Shown here piece by piece: positions 46,451 through 56,230 of a stretch of DNA of 64,000 nucleotides. A model generated the notes under the pieces. That model was not told the origin of the DNA. It searched no databases and saw only the letters and a list, made by a program, of their open reading frames with translations. Positions within the stretch are counted from its first letter, which is position 1, and every line of letters starts with the position of its first letter. The translations under genes and the position numbers were made by a program. The stretch comes from an uncultured Enterobacteriaceae bacterium (GTDB lineage Bacteria; Pseudomonadota; Gammaproteobacteria; Enterobacterales; Enterobacteriaceae): positions 111,510 through 175,509 of the forward strand of contig CAKZHC010000014.1 of assembly GCA_936920625.1 (NCBI GenBank), in the 5' to 3' direction.

Positions 46451-46852
46451 ACGTAACACACCCTCTTGCTTTTGCTGGCACTATGAACAACGTCTTTTTC
46501 ATAGGTGTAAATAAATCAACAGCGCGATATATCCTGTCTTATCTCTGGCAACGCCCTGTGATGACAGGAAATAATGAGCACGTTTGTTACGTCGGAATCA
46601 GTGAAAAAGTATATCGTTGTATGTGTGCTGATAGGTACGGTATTCATCACAACACAGCCCTGTGCACCCAAACTTTTCCAGGGAATAACACCTGCCAGAA
46701 TGTTTACAAAAATTTCTTTGCTGGTTTGAAACAGAAAGATAAAAAGCTATATTCCAATGTATTTCTTCTTAACAAGATTATTTTCTCCCCAAGGTATCTG
46801 GCATTTTAATTAATGCCAGCATATCTCGAATCCTATATCTTCATTAAGATAT
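46451..46852. other. Spacer after hofC
   Basis: Holds a 120-codon plus-strand frame that starts over the hofC stop codon (46447-46809) but is rich in Cys, Tyr and Asn and has no homologue I recognise; probably chance. guaC and coaE, next to hofC in E. coli, are missing: a rearrangement boundary. Confidence 0.5.
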
Positions 46853-47857
46853 TCATCCGGATGATACATGTTTTAAATACTCTTGCAGTGAATCGTTGAA
46901 GACAGTTTGGGGAATATATTTATCGAACAGAGAGGGAGATATTAGTTCTTTTATCCTGGGGTCAGAATAAGGCGTTCCAAAAATATTATCACCTGAAATA
47001 ATTTTATCATCAGCTTTATATCTTCCATGTGCAAAATCGCTTATAAACTTCTCGCGCAGCTCAGGCGCAGATTTAATAACATCAAGATCTTTATGGAGAA
47101 CATTCATCGTATCAGAAGCATGAGCAGCAGATGTTAACTCTCGCCATCTGGCCGCGTTCTCTAAAACACCAGCAGATTTAACAGAAGCAGACGTGGCATC
47201 TGTCACCATTTTTGTTGTTTGATTTCCAGCAAATGTTCCACTTTCATATAACAACTCAGGGCTGGTAACTGAATGCAGGGCTGCTTTGCCGGTATCTTCG
47301 GCTGATTTTGCCAGACTAGCAGACGCTTCCGCTGTTAGTTTCGTGGCGGCATCAGTAGTAGCTAATCCGGCTCGTGCAGCTTTTACAGCAGTTTCCCCTC
47401 CTCGAATTGCTGTTGCTGCTGCTTTGAGAGGAGCACCAACTATCGGTACCAACGTGAGCACATCTGTGATAATCCCGAATATCCCCCATCCTATGTTACC
47501 TTTTTGAAATTCCCGAACCGTCCCATAGATAGGGATAGCACTTAGGGCAGCTTCTTCAGCAATGTCGACGACAGAGGCTCCACCCGAAGGAACATTTTCA
47601 ATTTCTTTTTTGTTAACAGAATGTTGCGTGGCCGCTGACTGCTCAGTGATGCTTCCCTGCTTCATTTCTGATACTGAGTGGACAACAGAGTCAGATTGGC
47701 TGCCAGCAGAGAATAATGTATCGCTGTTGTTCTCAATGGTTTGTTTTAGCGCTTCACTACTATTTTTCGACACTGGTTCAGCATATTTTTTTGTATCTGT
47801 TACTGCCATTAAGTTTTGATCACGGCTTACAAAATTATTGATTGTTGGAATCTGCAT
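46853..47857 (-). CDS. Possible secreted effector-like protein, unrecognised family
   Basis: A 334-residue protein not recognised as a named family. Residues 1-95 are rich in Ser, Thr, Asn and Gln with no Sec signal, like type III secretion N-termini. Residues about 100-145 (AALSAIPIYGTVREFQKG then WGIFGIITDVLTLVPIVGAP) form a hydrophobic hairpin of the kind seen in large plant- and insect-pathogen toxins and effectors. An Ala-rich helical stretch follows (150-200), then a soluble C-terminus. ATG 47857 has an AAGGTG site. It stands alone between two rearranged blocks with AT-rich flanks, suggesting acquisition. No hrp box was seen upstream. Confidence 0.6.
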   Translation of the reverse strand: MQIPTINNFVSRDQNLMAVTDTKKYAEPVSKNSSEALKQTIENNSDTLFSAGSQSDSVVHSVSEMKQGSITEQSAATQHSVNKKEIENVPSGGASVVDIAEEAALSAIPIYGTVREFQKGNIGWGIFGIITDVLTLVPIVGAPLKAAATAIRGGETAVKAARAGLATTDAATKLTAEASASLAKSAEDTGKAALHSVTSPELLYESGTFAGNQTTKMVTDATSASVKSAGVLENAARWRELTSAAHASDTMNVLHKDLDVIKSAPELREKFISDFAHGRYKADDKIISGDNIFGTPYSDPRIKELISPSLFDKYIPQTVFNDSLQEYLKHVSSG

Positions 47858-48492
47858 TATGTTTCACCTTATTTTCCTAATATCCAACGTGTACAGGCCC
47901 ATGCACACTATCTTTATCTTCAGACCCCTTGACCATAACATATTTAGTTAGGTATTACTGGCAATAAATATAACCAGACGTTAAATAAATATAAAAATAA
48001 GCCTGTTGTTATCCTAATGTTTATATACTGGCAACCAGCAGTACTGTCTTGTGCTAATTTATATCGTGATATTTTCTGTACGATATATGCATAAAGTGCG
48101 AATTCCTCAAGGCATGATAAATAATAATAGTATTACTCTGTTGGTTTTTTTACCTGCTAGTTATTAATAATAATATGTATTATTAAAAAATAGGTTAAAT
48201 ATCCGCACTACTCTATCGGAGTGATATTAATTCTGCGGCATAGAACCCAAGCGCATATTACATAAATAAACGGCAGAACCTTGTACAAGATCAACCTGTC
48301 AGTCACGCAAAAATTTTTTACATTTGCACCGCTTAAGGATTCATACTTAGCACTTTGTGCAGTGCTGCATTTTTCAATGATGTAAAAGGGCCAGGACACA
48401 ACAGATGCCACACCTAATCTGCACCAGTAATCGCCTGCCCCCCCTGAACGATTGGTAAAACAGCAGCAGAGGTTTTATGCTGCTTATGATAC
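47858..48492. other. AT-rich spacer upstream of the effector-like gene
   Basis: 635 bp, strongly AT-rich in 47930-48200, with no gene seen. accD, which adjoins dedA in E. coli, is not here. It probably marks the join of two chromosomal blocks. Confidence 0.5.
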
Positions 48493-49158
48493 TTAAGTCT
48501 GACGCCACCATCTGCAACGGTGACGCCAGAGCTCAACTATAGCAGGCAGTACTGATACGCCAATAATTACCACAATCAGGTAATGAAGATTCTGCTGGAC
48601 AGCCGGGATATTGCCAAAAAAGTAACCTGCAAAAGAGAACAGTACCACCCAGACAATGCCGCCAGCAACATTATAAACGGTAAAGTAAAATCGTGACATA
48701 CTGCCCATGCCTGCAACAAAAGGCGCAAAAGTGCGAATTATCGGTATAAACCGCGCCAGAACGATGGTTTTACCACCATACCGCTCATAAAACTGATGGG
48801 TTTTATTCAGATAGCTGCGCCGGAAAATTTTTGAGTCGGGATTGCTAAACAGTTTATCGCCAAACATGTGACCGATAGTGTAGTTCACAGCATCTCCACT
48901 GATAGCCGCTATACAGAGCAGTAGCACCAGCAGATAGATATTCAGCGCACTGCCCGGCACAGCCGCTAACGCCCCGGCGACAAATAGCAATGAATCCCCT
49001 GGCAGTAACGGTGCCACCACCAGCCCGGTTTCACAAAATAGAATTAAAAACAGAATAGCATAGATCCATAAGCCATATTCTGAAACCAGCTCCCCGAGAT
49101 GTACATCGATGTGTAAGATAAAATTAATGACTGAAATGACTGAATAGATCAGTTCCAT
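48493..49158 (-). CDS. dedA: DedA family inner-membrane protein
   Basis: A 221-residue polytopic protein of the DedA/VTT superfamily, whose members act as lipid scramblases or flippases and support membrane energetics. It contains FCETGLVVAPLLPGDSLLF, GDAVNYTIG and FARFIPIIRTFAPFVAGMG-type motifs (here LARFIPIIRTFAPFVAGMG). Start 49158 has AAGGA 8 nt upstream and gives MELIYSVISV; an upstream in-frame ATG would overlap truA and is not needed. Part of the pdxB-usg-truA-dedA string. Confidence 0.95.
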   Translation of the reverse strand: MELIYSVISVINFILHIDVHLGELVSEYGLWIYAILFLILFCETGLVVAPLLPGDSLLFVAGALAAVPGSALNIYLLVLLLCIAAISGDAVNYTIGHMFGDKLFSNPDSKIFRRSYLNKTHQFYERYGGKTIVLARFIPIIRTFAPFVAGMGSMSRFYFTVYNVAGGIVWVVLFSFAGYFFGNIPAVQQNLHYLIVVIIGVSVLPAIVELWRHRCRWWRQT

Positions 49159-49183
49159 ACGAGATTCCTTCTGACCCTGCCGA

Positions 49184-49999
49184 TTAATCCTCAAGAAACA
49201 AGGGCCCCATTGGGGCATGAGGTAGAGCAAAATGACTCGGGTAGTCAACCGCCACCAGATACAATCCCCCCGCGCGGGCAGTGGCCGCGCCCTTCGTCCG
49301 ATCTCTGGCCACTAGTAACTCTGCCATCCACTCCGGATGACGATTACCGCAACCAATTTCCATCAGGTTACCAACGATATTGCGCACCATGTGATGCACA
49401 AAGGCGTTAGCCTTGATATCAATAACTACATAAACACCATGGCGGGACACTATCAGATGGCTAACATTACGCCAGGGCGTTCGTGACTGGCACTGCACAG
49501 CCCTGAAAGAGGTGAAGTCATTTTCTCCTAGCAGGCATTGCCCTGCCTGATGCATTTTATCGGTATCCAGCGGCTGGCAAAAATGTGTTACGCCTTGCCC
49601 CATGATTGCAGGGCGCAACCGGTGATTATATATCACATAACGGTAACGACGTGCTGTTGCACTGAAGCGGGCGTGAAATGCCTCTGGCACCTCTTTGACC
49701 CAGCGCACGGCAATATCCGACGGCAGGCTGGCGTTAATACCTAAAGTCCAGGCGGATAGCGGACGTCCGGACGTCGTTTCGAAGTGGATAACCTGCCCGG
49801 TGCTGTGCACTCCGGCATCGGTACGTCCGGCACAAAAAAGCGTGACCGGATGGTTAGCAACCTTTGAAAATGCCTCTTCCAGACGCTGCTGCACGCTTAA
49901 CACTTCCCGCTGACGCTGCCAGCCAGAATAACGGCTGCCATCGTATTCAATACCCAGTGCAAACTTACTGGGTGAATCAATACGCTGGTGACAAACCAT
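49184..49999 (-). CDS. truA: tRNA pseudouridine(38-40) synthase TruA
   Basis: Modifies U38, U39 and U40 in the anticodon arm of many tRNAs. 271 aa; the catalytic Asp61 is in FCAGRTDAGVH, and the C-terminal half holds FTSFRAVQCQSRTPWRNV and NAFVHHMVRNIVG. It begins at the base where usg ends (1-nt overlap) and is followed by dedA after 25 nt. Confidence 0.97.
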   Translation of the reverse strand: MVCHQRIDSPSKFALGIEYDGSRYSGWQRQREVLSVQQRLEEAFSKVANHPVTLFCAGRTDAGVHSTGQVIHFETTSGRPLSAWTLGINASLPSDIAVRWVKEVPEAFHARFSATARRYRYVIYNHRLRPAIMGQGVTHFCQPLDTDKMHQAGQCLLGENDFTSFRAVQCQSRTPWRNVSHLIVSRHGVYVVIDIKANAFVHHMVRNIVGNLMEIGCGNRHPEWMAELLVARDRTKGAATARAGGLYLVAVDYPSHFALPHAPMGPLFLED

Positions 50000-51009
50000 C
50001 AGCAGAGATACTCCGCTATCAGCTTTTCTGCGGTTTTTAATGCCATCAGCGCACCACCAAAATGGATGTTGTCTGCAACTGTCCAGAGATTAAGAATTTC
50101 AGAGATACCGTAGTCATGGCGAGGATGGCCAACTTTCAGATACACATCAGCCTCTCCTGCTGGGGTGGGAAAATCATCACCCGCTGGCAGTTTAATGATC
50201 TGCTGGTGTGAGAGTATGTTGCCGGCCTCTTCAGGTGAGAGTGGACGCAAACTTTCCAGATTTACAATCTGAGTATTGCCATAAAATACTGGCGACTGAA
50301 CAATGCTGACGGTTAACGGCAGGGCATCATCCTGCAATACCTTGCGCACCTGATCTACCAGCGTGCGTTCCAGAGAAACACTTCCCTGGTGATCAGGTTG
50401 CAAAGGCAATATATTGAAGGCCAGCTGGCGACCAAAAAAGGGAGCATCGGGCGTCACACCGTTTAGTAATCTGGCGCTCTCACCTGCCAGTGACTCGATT
50501 GCTGCCCGCCCGTACACCGAAGCAGAAAGTAGAGTAGTTACCTGGAGACGAGACAAACCCGCTTCATCGATGAGTGGCTTTATCACCGCCAATAGCTGGC
50601 ATGTCAGGCTATCTGCCACACTGATGATATTGCGGTTTCTGTAGGATGACAGTACATGTGAATTGACATCTGGCACGTGCAGAGGAACATCAGGTTCCAG
50701 AGCGAAAAGGCCGCTGTTATCAATCACCAGACAGCCCGCATCAGCCGCCTTCTCAGCATAACGAACTGAGACCTCCATTCCCGCGACAAAGAAGGCAAGC
50801 TGTGCCTGTGAAAAATTGAAATCTTCAATATTGTTCACCCGTAGTGAGCGCCCGCTGAAGCGGAGGGTCTGGCCGACGCTCTCTGCACTGGCCAGCGGCC
50901 AGATTTTACCAACAGGTAACTGACTCTCTGCCAGCTGTTTGAGTAATGCTTCCCCTACTGCTCCGGTTGCGCCAACGAGCGCAATATTCCAACCGTCAGG
51001 CTCAGACAT
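49999..51009 (-). CDS. usg: Usg, aspartate-semialdehyde dehydrogenase-like protein
   Basis: A homologue of aspartate-semialdehyde dehydrogenase of 336 aa (E. coli 337). The N-terminal NADP-binding GATGAVGEALL is kept, but the segment that would carry the catalytic cysteine reads VADSLTCQLL instead of the enzyme's NPNC, so dehydrogenase activity is doubtful, as in E. coli Usg. Between pdxB and truA in one operon. Confidence 0.95.
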   Translation of the reverse strand: MSEPDGWNIALVGATGAVGEALLKQLAESQLPVGKIWPLASAESVGQTLRFSGRSLRVNNIEDFNFSQAQLAFFVAGMEVSVRYAEKAADAGCLVIDNSGLFALEPDVPLHVPDVNSHVLSSYRNRNIISVADSLTCQLLAVIKPLIDEAGLSRLQVTTLLSASVYGRAAIESLAGESARLLNGVTPDAPFFGRQLAFNILPLQPDHQGSVSLERTLVDQVRKVLQDDALPLTVSIVQSPVFYGNTQIVNLESLRPLSPEEAGNILSHQQIIKLPAGDDFPTPAGEADVYLKVGHPRHDYGISEILNLWTVADNIHFGGALMALKTAEKLIAEYLC

Positions 51010-51092
51010 AGTGATACTCCAGATAATGCCATCTTAACGAAAGACGGTGCTACTACCGCCTGAGAAAATCAGATACCGCCCGCTGGGGTCCA

Positions 51093-52223
51093 TCAGCGGA
51101 CAACAGCTTTAAAACCGAGCCTTCTCACCAGATTTGCGATCTCCTGGTTATCGCAGGTTACCCGCAATGATGACCACTCCCGACGTTGCCAGTAGGTTTT
51201 ACGCAGACGATCGAACTCACCAGCAGTGCCTGCTACTTTGCGTAACATGACGTCATCGCGACGCACATCATACACCATATGAGCCAGACTTTTCAGTGCG
51301 GGAGGATCTAACGGCCCATGCAGATCAACAGATGACAATCTGGGTGCAGGCAGCAATGTTTCCAGCGGGACATCCTCACTGTGGCCCAGAAAGCGATTCC
51401 ATGCTTGCCAGATTTGGATTGTGCCCCGCGCTTTACCCTCAAGGGTGTAACCTGCGATATGCGCCGTGGCAATATCCACTTGATTTAGCAGTTCAACTGC
51501 CAGGTTGGGTTCTGGCTCCCAAACATCCAGCACAACAGAAAGATCGTGGCGTCGGTGCAAAACTCGTTGCAGGGCGGCATTGTCAACAACCGCACCACGG
51601 CACGTGTTAATCAGAATGGTATTTGGCCTTAGCGCCCGCAGTCGGGCTTCATCGATTAGGTGCCAGCTTTGATAAGGCCCCTGATGATTGAGGGGGGTGT
51701 GCAAGGTCAGCACATCAGCCTGAGCTATTAATGCATCAATATCATAATAGTCCTGTTTATTATCACTCAGCTGCATAAGGGGAGGATCGCAAATCAGGGT
51801 ACGCACGCCTAATGCTGACAGCCGTTGTTGCAAACGTCCGCCAACATTGCCCGCCCCTACGATACCAACAACCCGATCGCTTAAGTTAAACCCATCGCGT
51901 TCAGCCAGCATCAGTAACGCAGAAAAAACATATTCCACTACAGCAATAGCATTACAACCAGGCGCTGATGCAAAAGTAATGCCTTCCGCTGCAAGCCAGT
52001 CTGTGTCTATGTGATCCGTTCCCGCTGTGGCGCTACCTACAAATTTAATCCTGGAGTCCCCAAGCAACGCTTCATTAATTCTGGTAACAGAACGCACCAT
52101 CAGAGCATCAATATCACCCAGAAGAGCGGCCGTGACCGAACGCCCTGCTACTGCCATGACTTCGCCAGAGCGGTTAAACAGCTCAATGGCATAAGGCATA
52201 TTTTCATCAACCACAATCTTCAT
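51093..52223 (-). CDS. pdxB: Erythronate-4-phosphate dehydrogenase
   Basis: The second step in pyridoxal phosphate synthesis, a D-isomer 2-hydroxyacid dehydrogenase. 376 aa. NAD-binding GIVGAGNVGGRL, then catalytic Arg in NTCRGAVVDN, Glu in VWEPEP and His in AHIAGYTLEGKARG, and the PdxB-specific C-terminal dimerisation domain. Start 52223 follows AGGAG by 7 nt. It heads the pdxB-usg-truA-dedA string. Confidence 0.97.
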   Translation of the reverse strand: MKIVVDENMPYAIELFNRSGEVMAVAGRSVTAALLGDIDALMVRSVTRINEALLGDSRIKFVGSATAGTDHIDTDWLAAEGITFASAPGCNAIAVVEYVFSALLMLAERDGFNLSDRVVGIVGAGNVGGRLQQRLSALGVRTLICDPPLMQLSDNKQDYYDIDALIAQADVLTLHTPLNHQGPYQSWHLIDEARLRALRPNTILINTCRGAVVDNAALQRVLHRRHDLSVVLDVWEPEPNLAVELLNQVDIATAHIAGYTLEGKARGTIQIWQAWNRFLGHSEDVPLETLLPAPRLSSVDLHGPLDPPALKSLAHMVYDVRRDDVMLRKVAGTAGEFDRLRKTYWQRREWSSLRVTCDNQEIANLVRRLGFKAVVR

Positions 52224-52513
52224 GCGCGAGCTCCTGCCAGGCAAAATTGATATTAATATCCGCCATAAAACACCATTCAAACGTAATCCTGAGCAAAGCA
52301 TACCGCGATTTGTCTCTCACACGTGCCATCACTCTGCATCCACGTGCACTACAACCAGAATATTCTCACCTTAGATTACAGTGAATTCTGGTGCGCACGG
52401 GCTGGCTATACAGCCTGATAGTTTTTTATATTTTTCCGGCGTTGTTATTTTTGATTATGGCCTTATTTTAAGACGGGTTACAATCTGGCATAGAAGCCTT
52501 TTGCGAGCAGAAT

Positions 52514-53422
52514 ATGAATTTCTTTTTCCCTTTGTTAGCGGTGTTTATCTGGTCGATTAACGCCATTGTCAATAAATTATCGGCAAGTGTTATAGATCCT
52601 GCCGCCATCTCTTTTTATCGCTGGTTCCTGGCGCTGATAGTGCTTACCCCTTTTGTTTTGCCCGGCCTCTGGCGCCATCGTCATAATATTGGCAAAGCCT
52701 AGTGGAAGCTTTTGATCCTCGGGCTGCTGGGCATGATGCTCTATCAGAGTCTGGCTTACTACGCTGCCCATACAGTAAGCGCATTAATGATGGGTATCAT
52801 CACGGCATTAATCCCGCTGCTTACCGTATTACTTAGTATTGTATTGCTACGGCTGCCTCCGACCCGTGGCATTTTAGCTGGCAGTATTATTTCCTTTGCT
52901 GGTCTGGTGTGGCTTGTAAGTGGCGGCAATTTACCGTTACTAATGCACCAGGGGCTGGGCAGAGGAGAACTGATGATGCTGGTTGCTTCTGCATCCTATG
53001 CACTCTATGGCGTACTCACCCGGCGTTGGGCGCTGCCAATACCTAACTGGCAGTGTCTGTATATGCAGATTCTGTTTGCCGTGCTGTTTTTGCTCCCCGG
53101 CTTTCTGCATGCACCAGACGTGAGGCTTAATATGCAAAACATTCCGCTAGTGCTATTTGCCGGAATTGCTGCTTCACTGATAGCACCTTTTTTGTGGATT
53201 TTAGGGGTATACCGTCTGGGTGCCAGTAATACCGCGTTATTTATGAATCTGATGCCAATTATAACGGCAATTATTGCTGTTGTGTTTCTGCACGAACACT
53301 TGCACCACTATCACCTTATTGGCGGAGGTATGGCGCTAATTGGTGTCTGGCTGGCCCAGAGTATAAGAACGCCATTAGGAAAATCTGCTGCGGGAGTACA
53401 ATCTACTCTAAAAAAGGAATAA
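52514..53422 (+). pseudogene. DMT (EamA) family transporter, one in-frame TAG
   Basis: A ten-helix drug/metabolite transporter of the EamA family, 302 aa if complete. It opens MNFFFPLLAVFIWSINAIVNKLSA and has the second EamA repeat from GELMMLVASASYALYGVLTRRW. At 52700-52702 a TAG follows HNIGKA in frame and the sequence continues WKLLILGLLGMMLYQSLAYY without shift, so one substitution (from CAG or TGG) broke it. An internal start at 52712 would give a protein lacking the first helices. E. coli has no such gene between pdxB and flk. Confidence 0.85.
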
Positions 53423-53582
53423 TAACACCGACTCTTTATCCTTGCTGCTAACGTGTCGTTTTCTTAGGACAGACTGACTATCTTTGGATTATTAATTGTT
53501 TACCAGCAGAGTTATTATGCCAGGCGCATCCGTTCCGGCATATACCACATACTGTTAAGCCTTTTAAACAAAGGATCCTGAC

Positions 53583-54626
53583 ATGCAACCCCTAAGCGTT
53601 TCTGGTACCTCTTTAACCGATAATTTCCCAAAATCAAACAATCAGCCAGGAACCTGGCGCGCAGACAGTCTGGGTGAAGCACCTATGAGTCAGACGCAGC
53701 GCGCTACTTTGTCACATTTGGTGCAAACATTGCTCTTGGTCAGCTCTTTGAAGCCAGAAGAAATCTGGGCGGCTATTTATCATCAGGCTGGCGTGAAAAA
53801 TGAGGGGGAATTATTGTCACGACATTTTCTGGCAGCAGAGCAGTTGCTCAATCAGCACATTGAACAGGCTGAAATCAGCCACACCTGCCGCCAGCTGCTT
53901 CAGCAGATAACATCGTGGTTTTCAGTCAATAACCATCGTCAGGCTGTGGAGAGTTTTATCCAACAACAATTTGGTCATTCTGCCTTGAGTGCCCTGACCC
54001 CTGATCAGTTACGTCAGGTTCTGCTTAAGTTGCAAAACGGGCAACTATCTGTGCCAGCACCTGCCCTTCATGACCCTATGGAAGAATCTTTATCACCTGA
54101 GCAGCATCAGACCATTACTCAGCAAATTGCCAGGCTGGCGCTGGCCACAGGAGAATCTGCTGCTAAAATTTGGCTGTCCATGCTGGACGTCGTGAATCTT
54201 GAGCAAGGTGCGCCCCTTCCTTCACGGCTGTTCCCTCTGTTAGCTGATTATCTGCAAACTCGCCTGAGGCTGAGCCAGCATAAAGCATTGACGCTGGCGC
54301 TACTATTCGCCTCACTCAGGCAACCGCCTTCCCCCAGCGAACAGCAGAGACTGGAGAGCGCAGCGCAGCTACAGTTTCAGGCGCAATCACATACACTTTT
54401 GACCCTGGCTCAGGGAGAAATTCTACTCTATTTGCTTTTCAACCAGCGGGCTCGCTGGTTAAAGGAATCGCGCCCGATTGACAGTGATGAGATCATACCA
54501 TACCCAACAGTTATCCCCATGTGGACCTGGCTAAATTCCATAGTACGGCCGTCGATTACACATCCTTTATTTGCTATTGTTACTACTTTCCTGATGATAT
54601 TCATGGTGTTGTGGATAATTTTTTAA
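53583..54626 (+). CDS. flk: Flagellar regulator Flk
   Basis: Flk is a tail-anchored inner-membrane protein that keeps FlgM from being exported before the hook is finished. 347 aa: a Pro/Ser-rich start, a Gln-rich helical cytoplasmic part with the conserved LLSRHFLAAEQLLNQ and ALTPDQLRQVLLKLQNGQ (read as two motifs), and one C-terminal membrane helix (FAIVTTFLMIFMVLWIIF). It aligns with E. coli Flk (331 aa) and sits in its usual place after pdxB. It has meaning only if flagellar genes are kept elsewhere. Confidence 0.92.
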   Translation: MQPLSVSGTSLTDNFPKSNNQPGTWRADSLGEAPMSQTQRATLSHLVQTLLLVSSLKPEEIWAAIYHQAGVKNEGELLSRHFLAAEQLLNQHIEQAEISHTCRQLLQQITSWFSVNNHRQAVESFIQQQFGHSALSALTPDQLRQVLLKLQNGQLSVPAPALHDPMEESLSPEQHQTITQQIARLALATGESAAKIWLSMLDVVNLEQGAPLPSRLFPLLADYLQTRLRLSQHKALTLALLFASLRQPPSPSEQQRLESAAQLQFQAQSHTLLTLAQGEILLYLLFNQRARWLKESRPIDSDEIIPYPTVIPMWTWLNSIVRPSITHPLFAIVTTFLMIFMVLWIIF

Positions 54627-54635
54627 TGTGGCATT

Positions 54636-54662
54636 AGCCTGCCCGTGTCCGGATGGCAGGCT
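54636..54662 (+). terminator. Hairpin after flk
   Basis: AGCCTGCC and GGCAGGCT form a perfect 8-bp stem with an 11-nt loop, 10 nt after the flk stop, followed by a short T-containing stretch. Likely a terminator though the T run is weak. Confidence 0.55.
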
Positions 54663-54789
54663 GTGTTAAGCGTGTTTTAATAAAATGTATGCTCTTATCG
54701 ATCCGTTACCGTAAGCTATGAAAAGAATAGTTTAACTAACCGCTGTAATAACGTATCAGCCAGACATAGCCGCTACACAGGCCCCCGAA

Positions 54790-56007
54790 CTATCCTTCGT
54801 AATCGCTCCCCGGTTGAGGCGTTCTGTTATTTGTCAGCGCCTTATGAAACAGGCTCGATGTCAGTATAGCGCCAAGCGCTGTACAGAGAGCACAAGCCAG
54901 GTAGGCAGAACTATAGCCATGGCGGGAAATCAGTAGTCCAGTCAATGGGCCACTGACACCATAGGCCAGATCCTGAAAAGCAGAAAAAACACCCAGTGCA
55001 GTCGCCCGCATTTGCGGTGAAACACTTTTCACCACCACACTACCCAGAGCTGGAAACACCAGTGAACAGCCACAGCCCGTCAGCCCTGCACCGATAAGCG
55101 CCATCCAGCCACTACTGGCAAACCCCAGAATCGCTAGCCCTGCGGTCTCAGTTAGTAGCGAAATGAGTGTTACCCGATAGCCTCCTGCTTTATCTGGCAG
55201 GCTGCCAAATAGTAGTCGTATCATAACAAACGCGACGCCAAAGGCGGTCAGTGCGAAACCAGCGTTCCCCCAGTCTTTGGCAGAAAAATAGAGTGAGGTG
55301 AAGGTCCCCACAACAGCAAAACCTGTTCCCTGTAAAGCCAGCACAATACCCGGTCTGGTAACCTCGCCAGTCACCTGCCAGAACGGCAATCTCTCACCAC
55401 CCTGGGGGGCTACCGCTGGCACTCTTTTATTGAACAAGAGTGTTAATGGCGGAAGCAGTAAGCACACCAGACTCAACGTTATAAATCCGCCTTTAGCATA
55501 CAACCATAGCCCTAGTGGTGCGCCCAGAGCGAGCGCCCCATAAAGTGCCATACCGTTCCAGGAGATTACCCGCGCAGAGTGTTTCGGGCCCATTAGTCCC
55601 ATGCCCCACGCCAGATTACCAGTCAGTAACAGGCTCTCACCAAAACCCAGTAACAGCCGCCCTGCCAGCAGCAAAACAAACTGCCCCCGAACTGGCATTG
55701 GTACTATCGCCACCAGGATGAAACTGAATATTCCCTGCATAACTGCCCGCCGGCCCCCCTGCCTGTCGGCAATACGGCCTGCTAAGCCACGAGTTGCGAG
55801 CGTTGCTAAAAATTGTCCTCCTACCGCTAAACCCACCATGACATTATTTAAGCCAAGCTGCTGTTGAACAAAAAGTGGGATTACCGGTAAGACTAGTCCG
55901 GCAGTCAGATAATTAACAAAAACTGAAAATGAGATAACAGCAAGCTGCCCGGCTGGGCGCCGCTCACGATTTTTATTTGACGGTGGTACAGAGTGACGGA
56001 TTAACAT
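54790..56007 (-). CDS. yfcJ: Major facilitator superfamily transporter YfcJ
   Basis: A 12-helix MFS exporter of 405 aa. The loop 2-3 motif is GLAGRIADRQGGRRAV. It matches E. coli YfcJ (arabinose-efflux-like) and occupies the same position between flk and fabB. Substrate unknown. Confidence 0.92.
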   Translation of the reverse strand: MLIRHSVPPSNKNRERRPAGQLAVISFSVFVNYLTAGLVLPVIPLFVQQQLGLNNVMVGLAVGGQFLATLATRGLAGRIADRQGGRRAVMQGIFSFILVAIVPMPVRGQFVLLLAGRLLLGFGESLLLTGNLAWGMGLMGPKHSARVISWNGMALYGALALGAPLGLWLYAKGGFITLSLVCLLLPPLTLLFNKRVPAVAPQGGERLPFWQVTGEVTRPGIVLALQGTGFAVVGTFTSLYFSAKDWGNAGFALTAFGVAFVMIRLLFGSLPDKAGGYRVTLISLLTETAGLAILGFASSGWMALIGAGLTGCGCSLVFPALGSVVVKSVSPQMRATALGVFSAFQDLAYGVSGPLTGLLISRHGYSSAYLACALCTALGAILTSSLFHKALTNNRTPQPGSDYEG

Positions 56008-56230
56008 GAAAGTTCAGGCAATACAGGCCTTGAAAACTGTTGTTTCATGGCTGGAAGTATTGGCCTGAACATTTCATTACGTCAACAACAGGACACGAAA
56101 ATTGGGAAAATGATAGTAATCGGCGGGTCATGTTAATACATCAGGAAGGCGCTGTAACAGTCCCAGCTGCAATCCTGGATGTTACAGGTGTTATTATTAA
56201 CAAATACCAGAAGCTGGCAGGACACAACCC

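Noticed and set aside
46447..46809. 120-codon frame overlapping the hofC stop
   Set aside because: Cys- and Tyr-rich random-looking protein; overlap with the stop looks like coupling but there is no other support.
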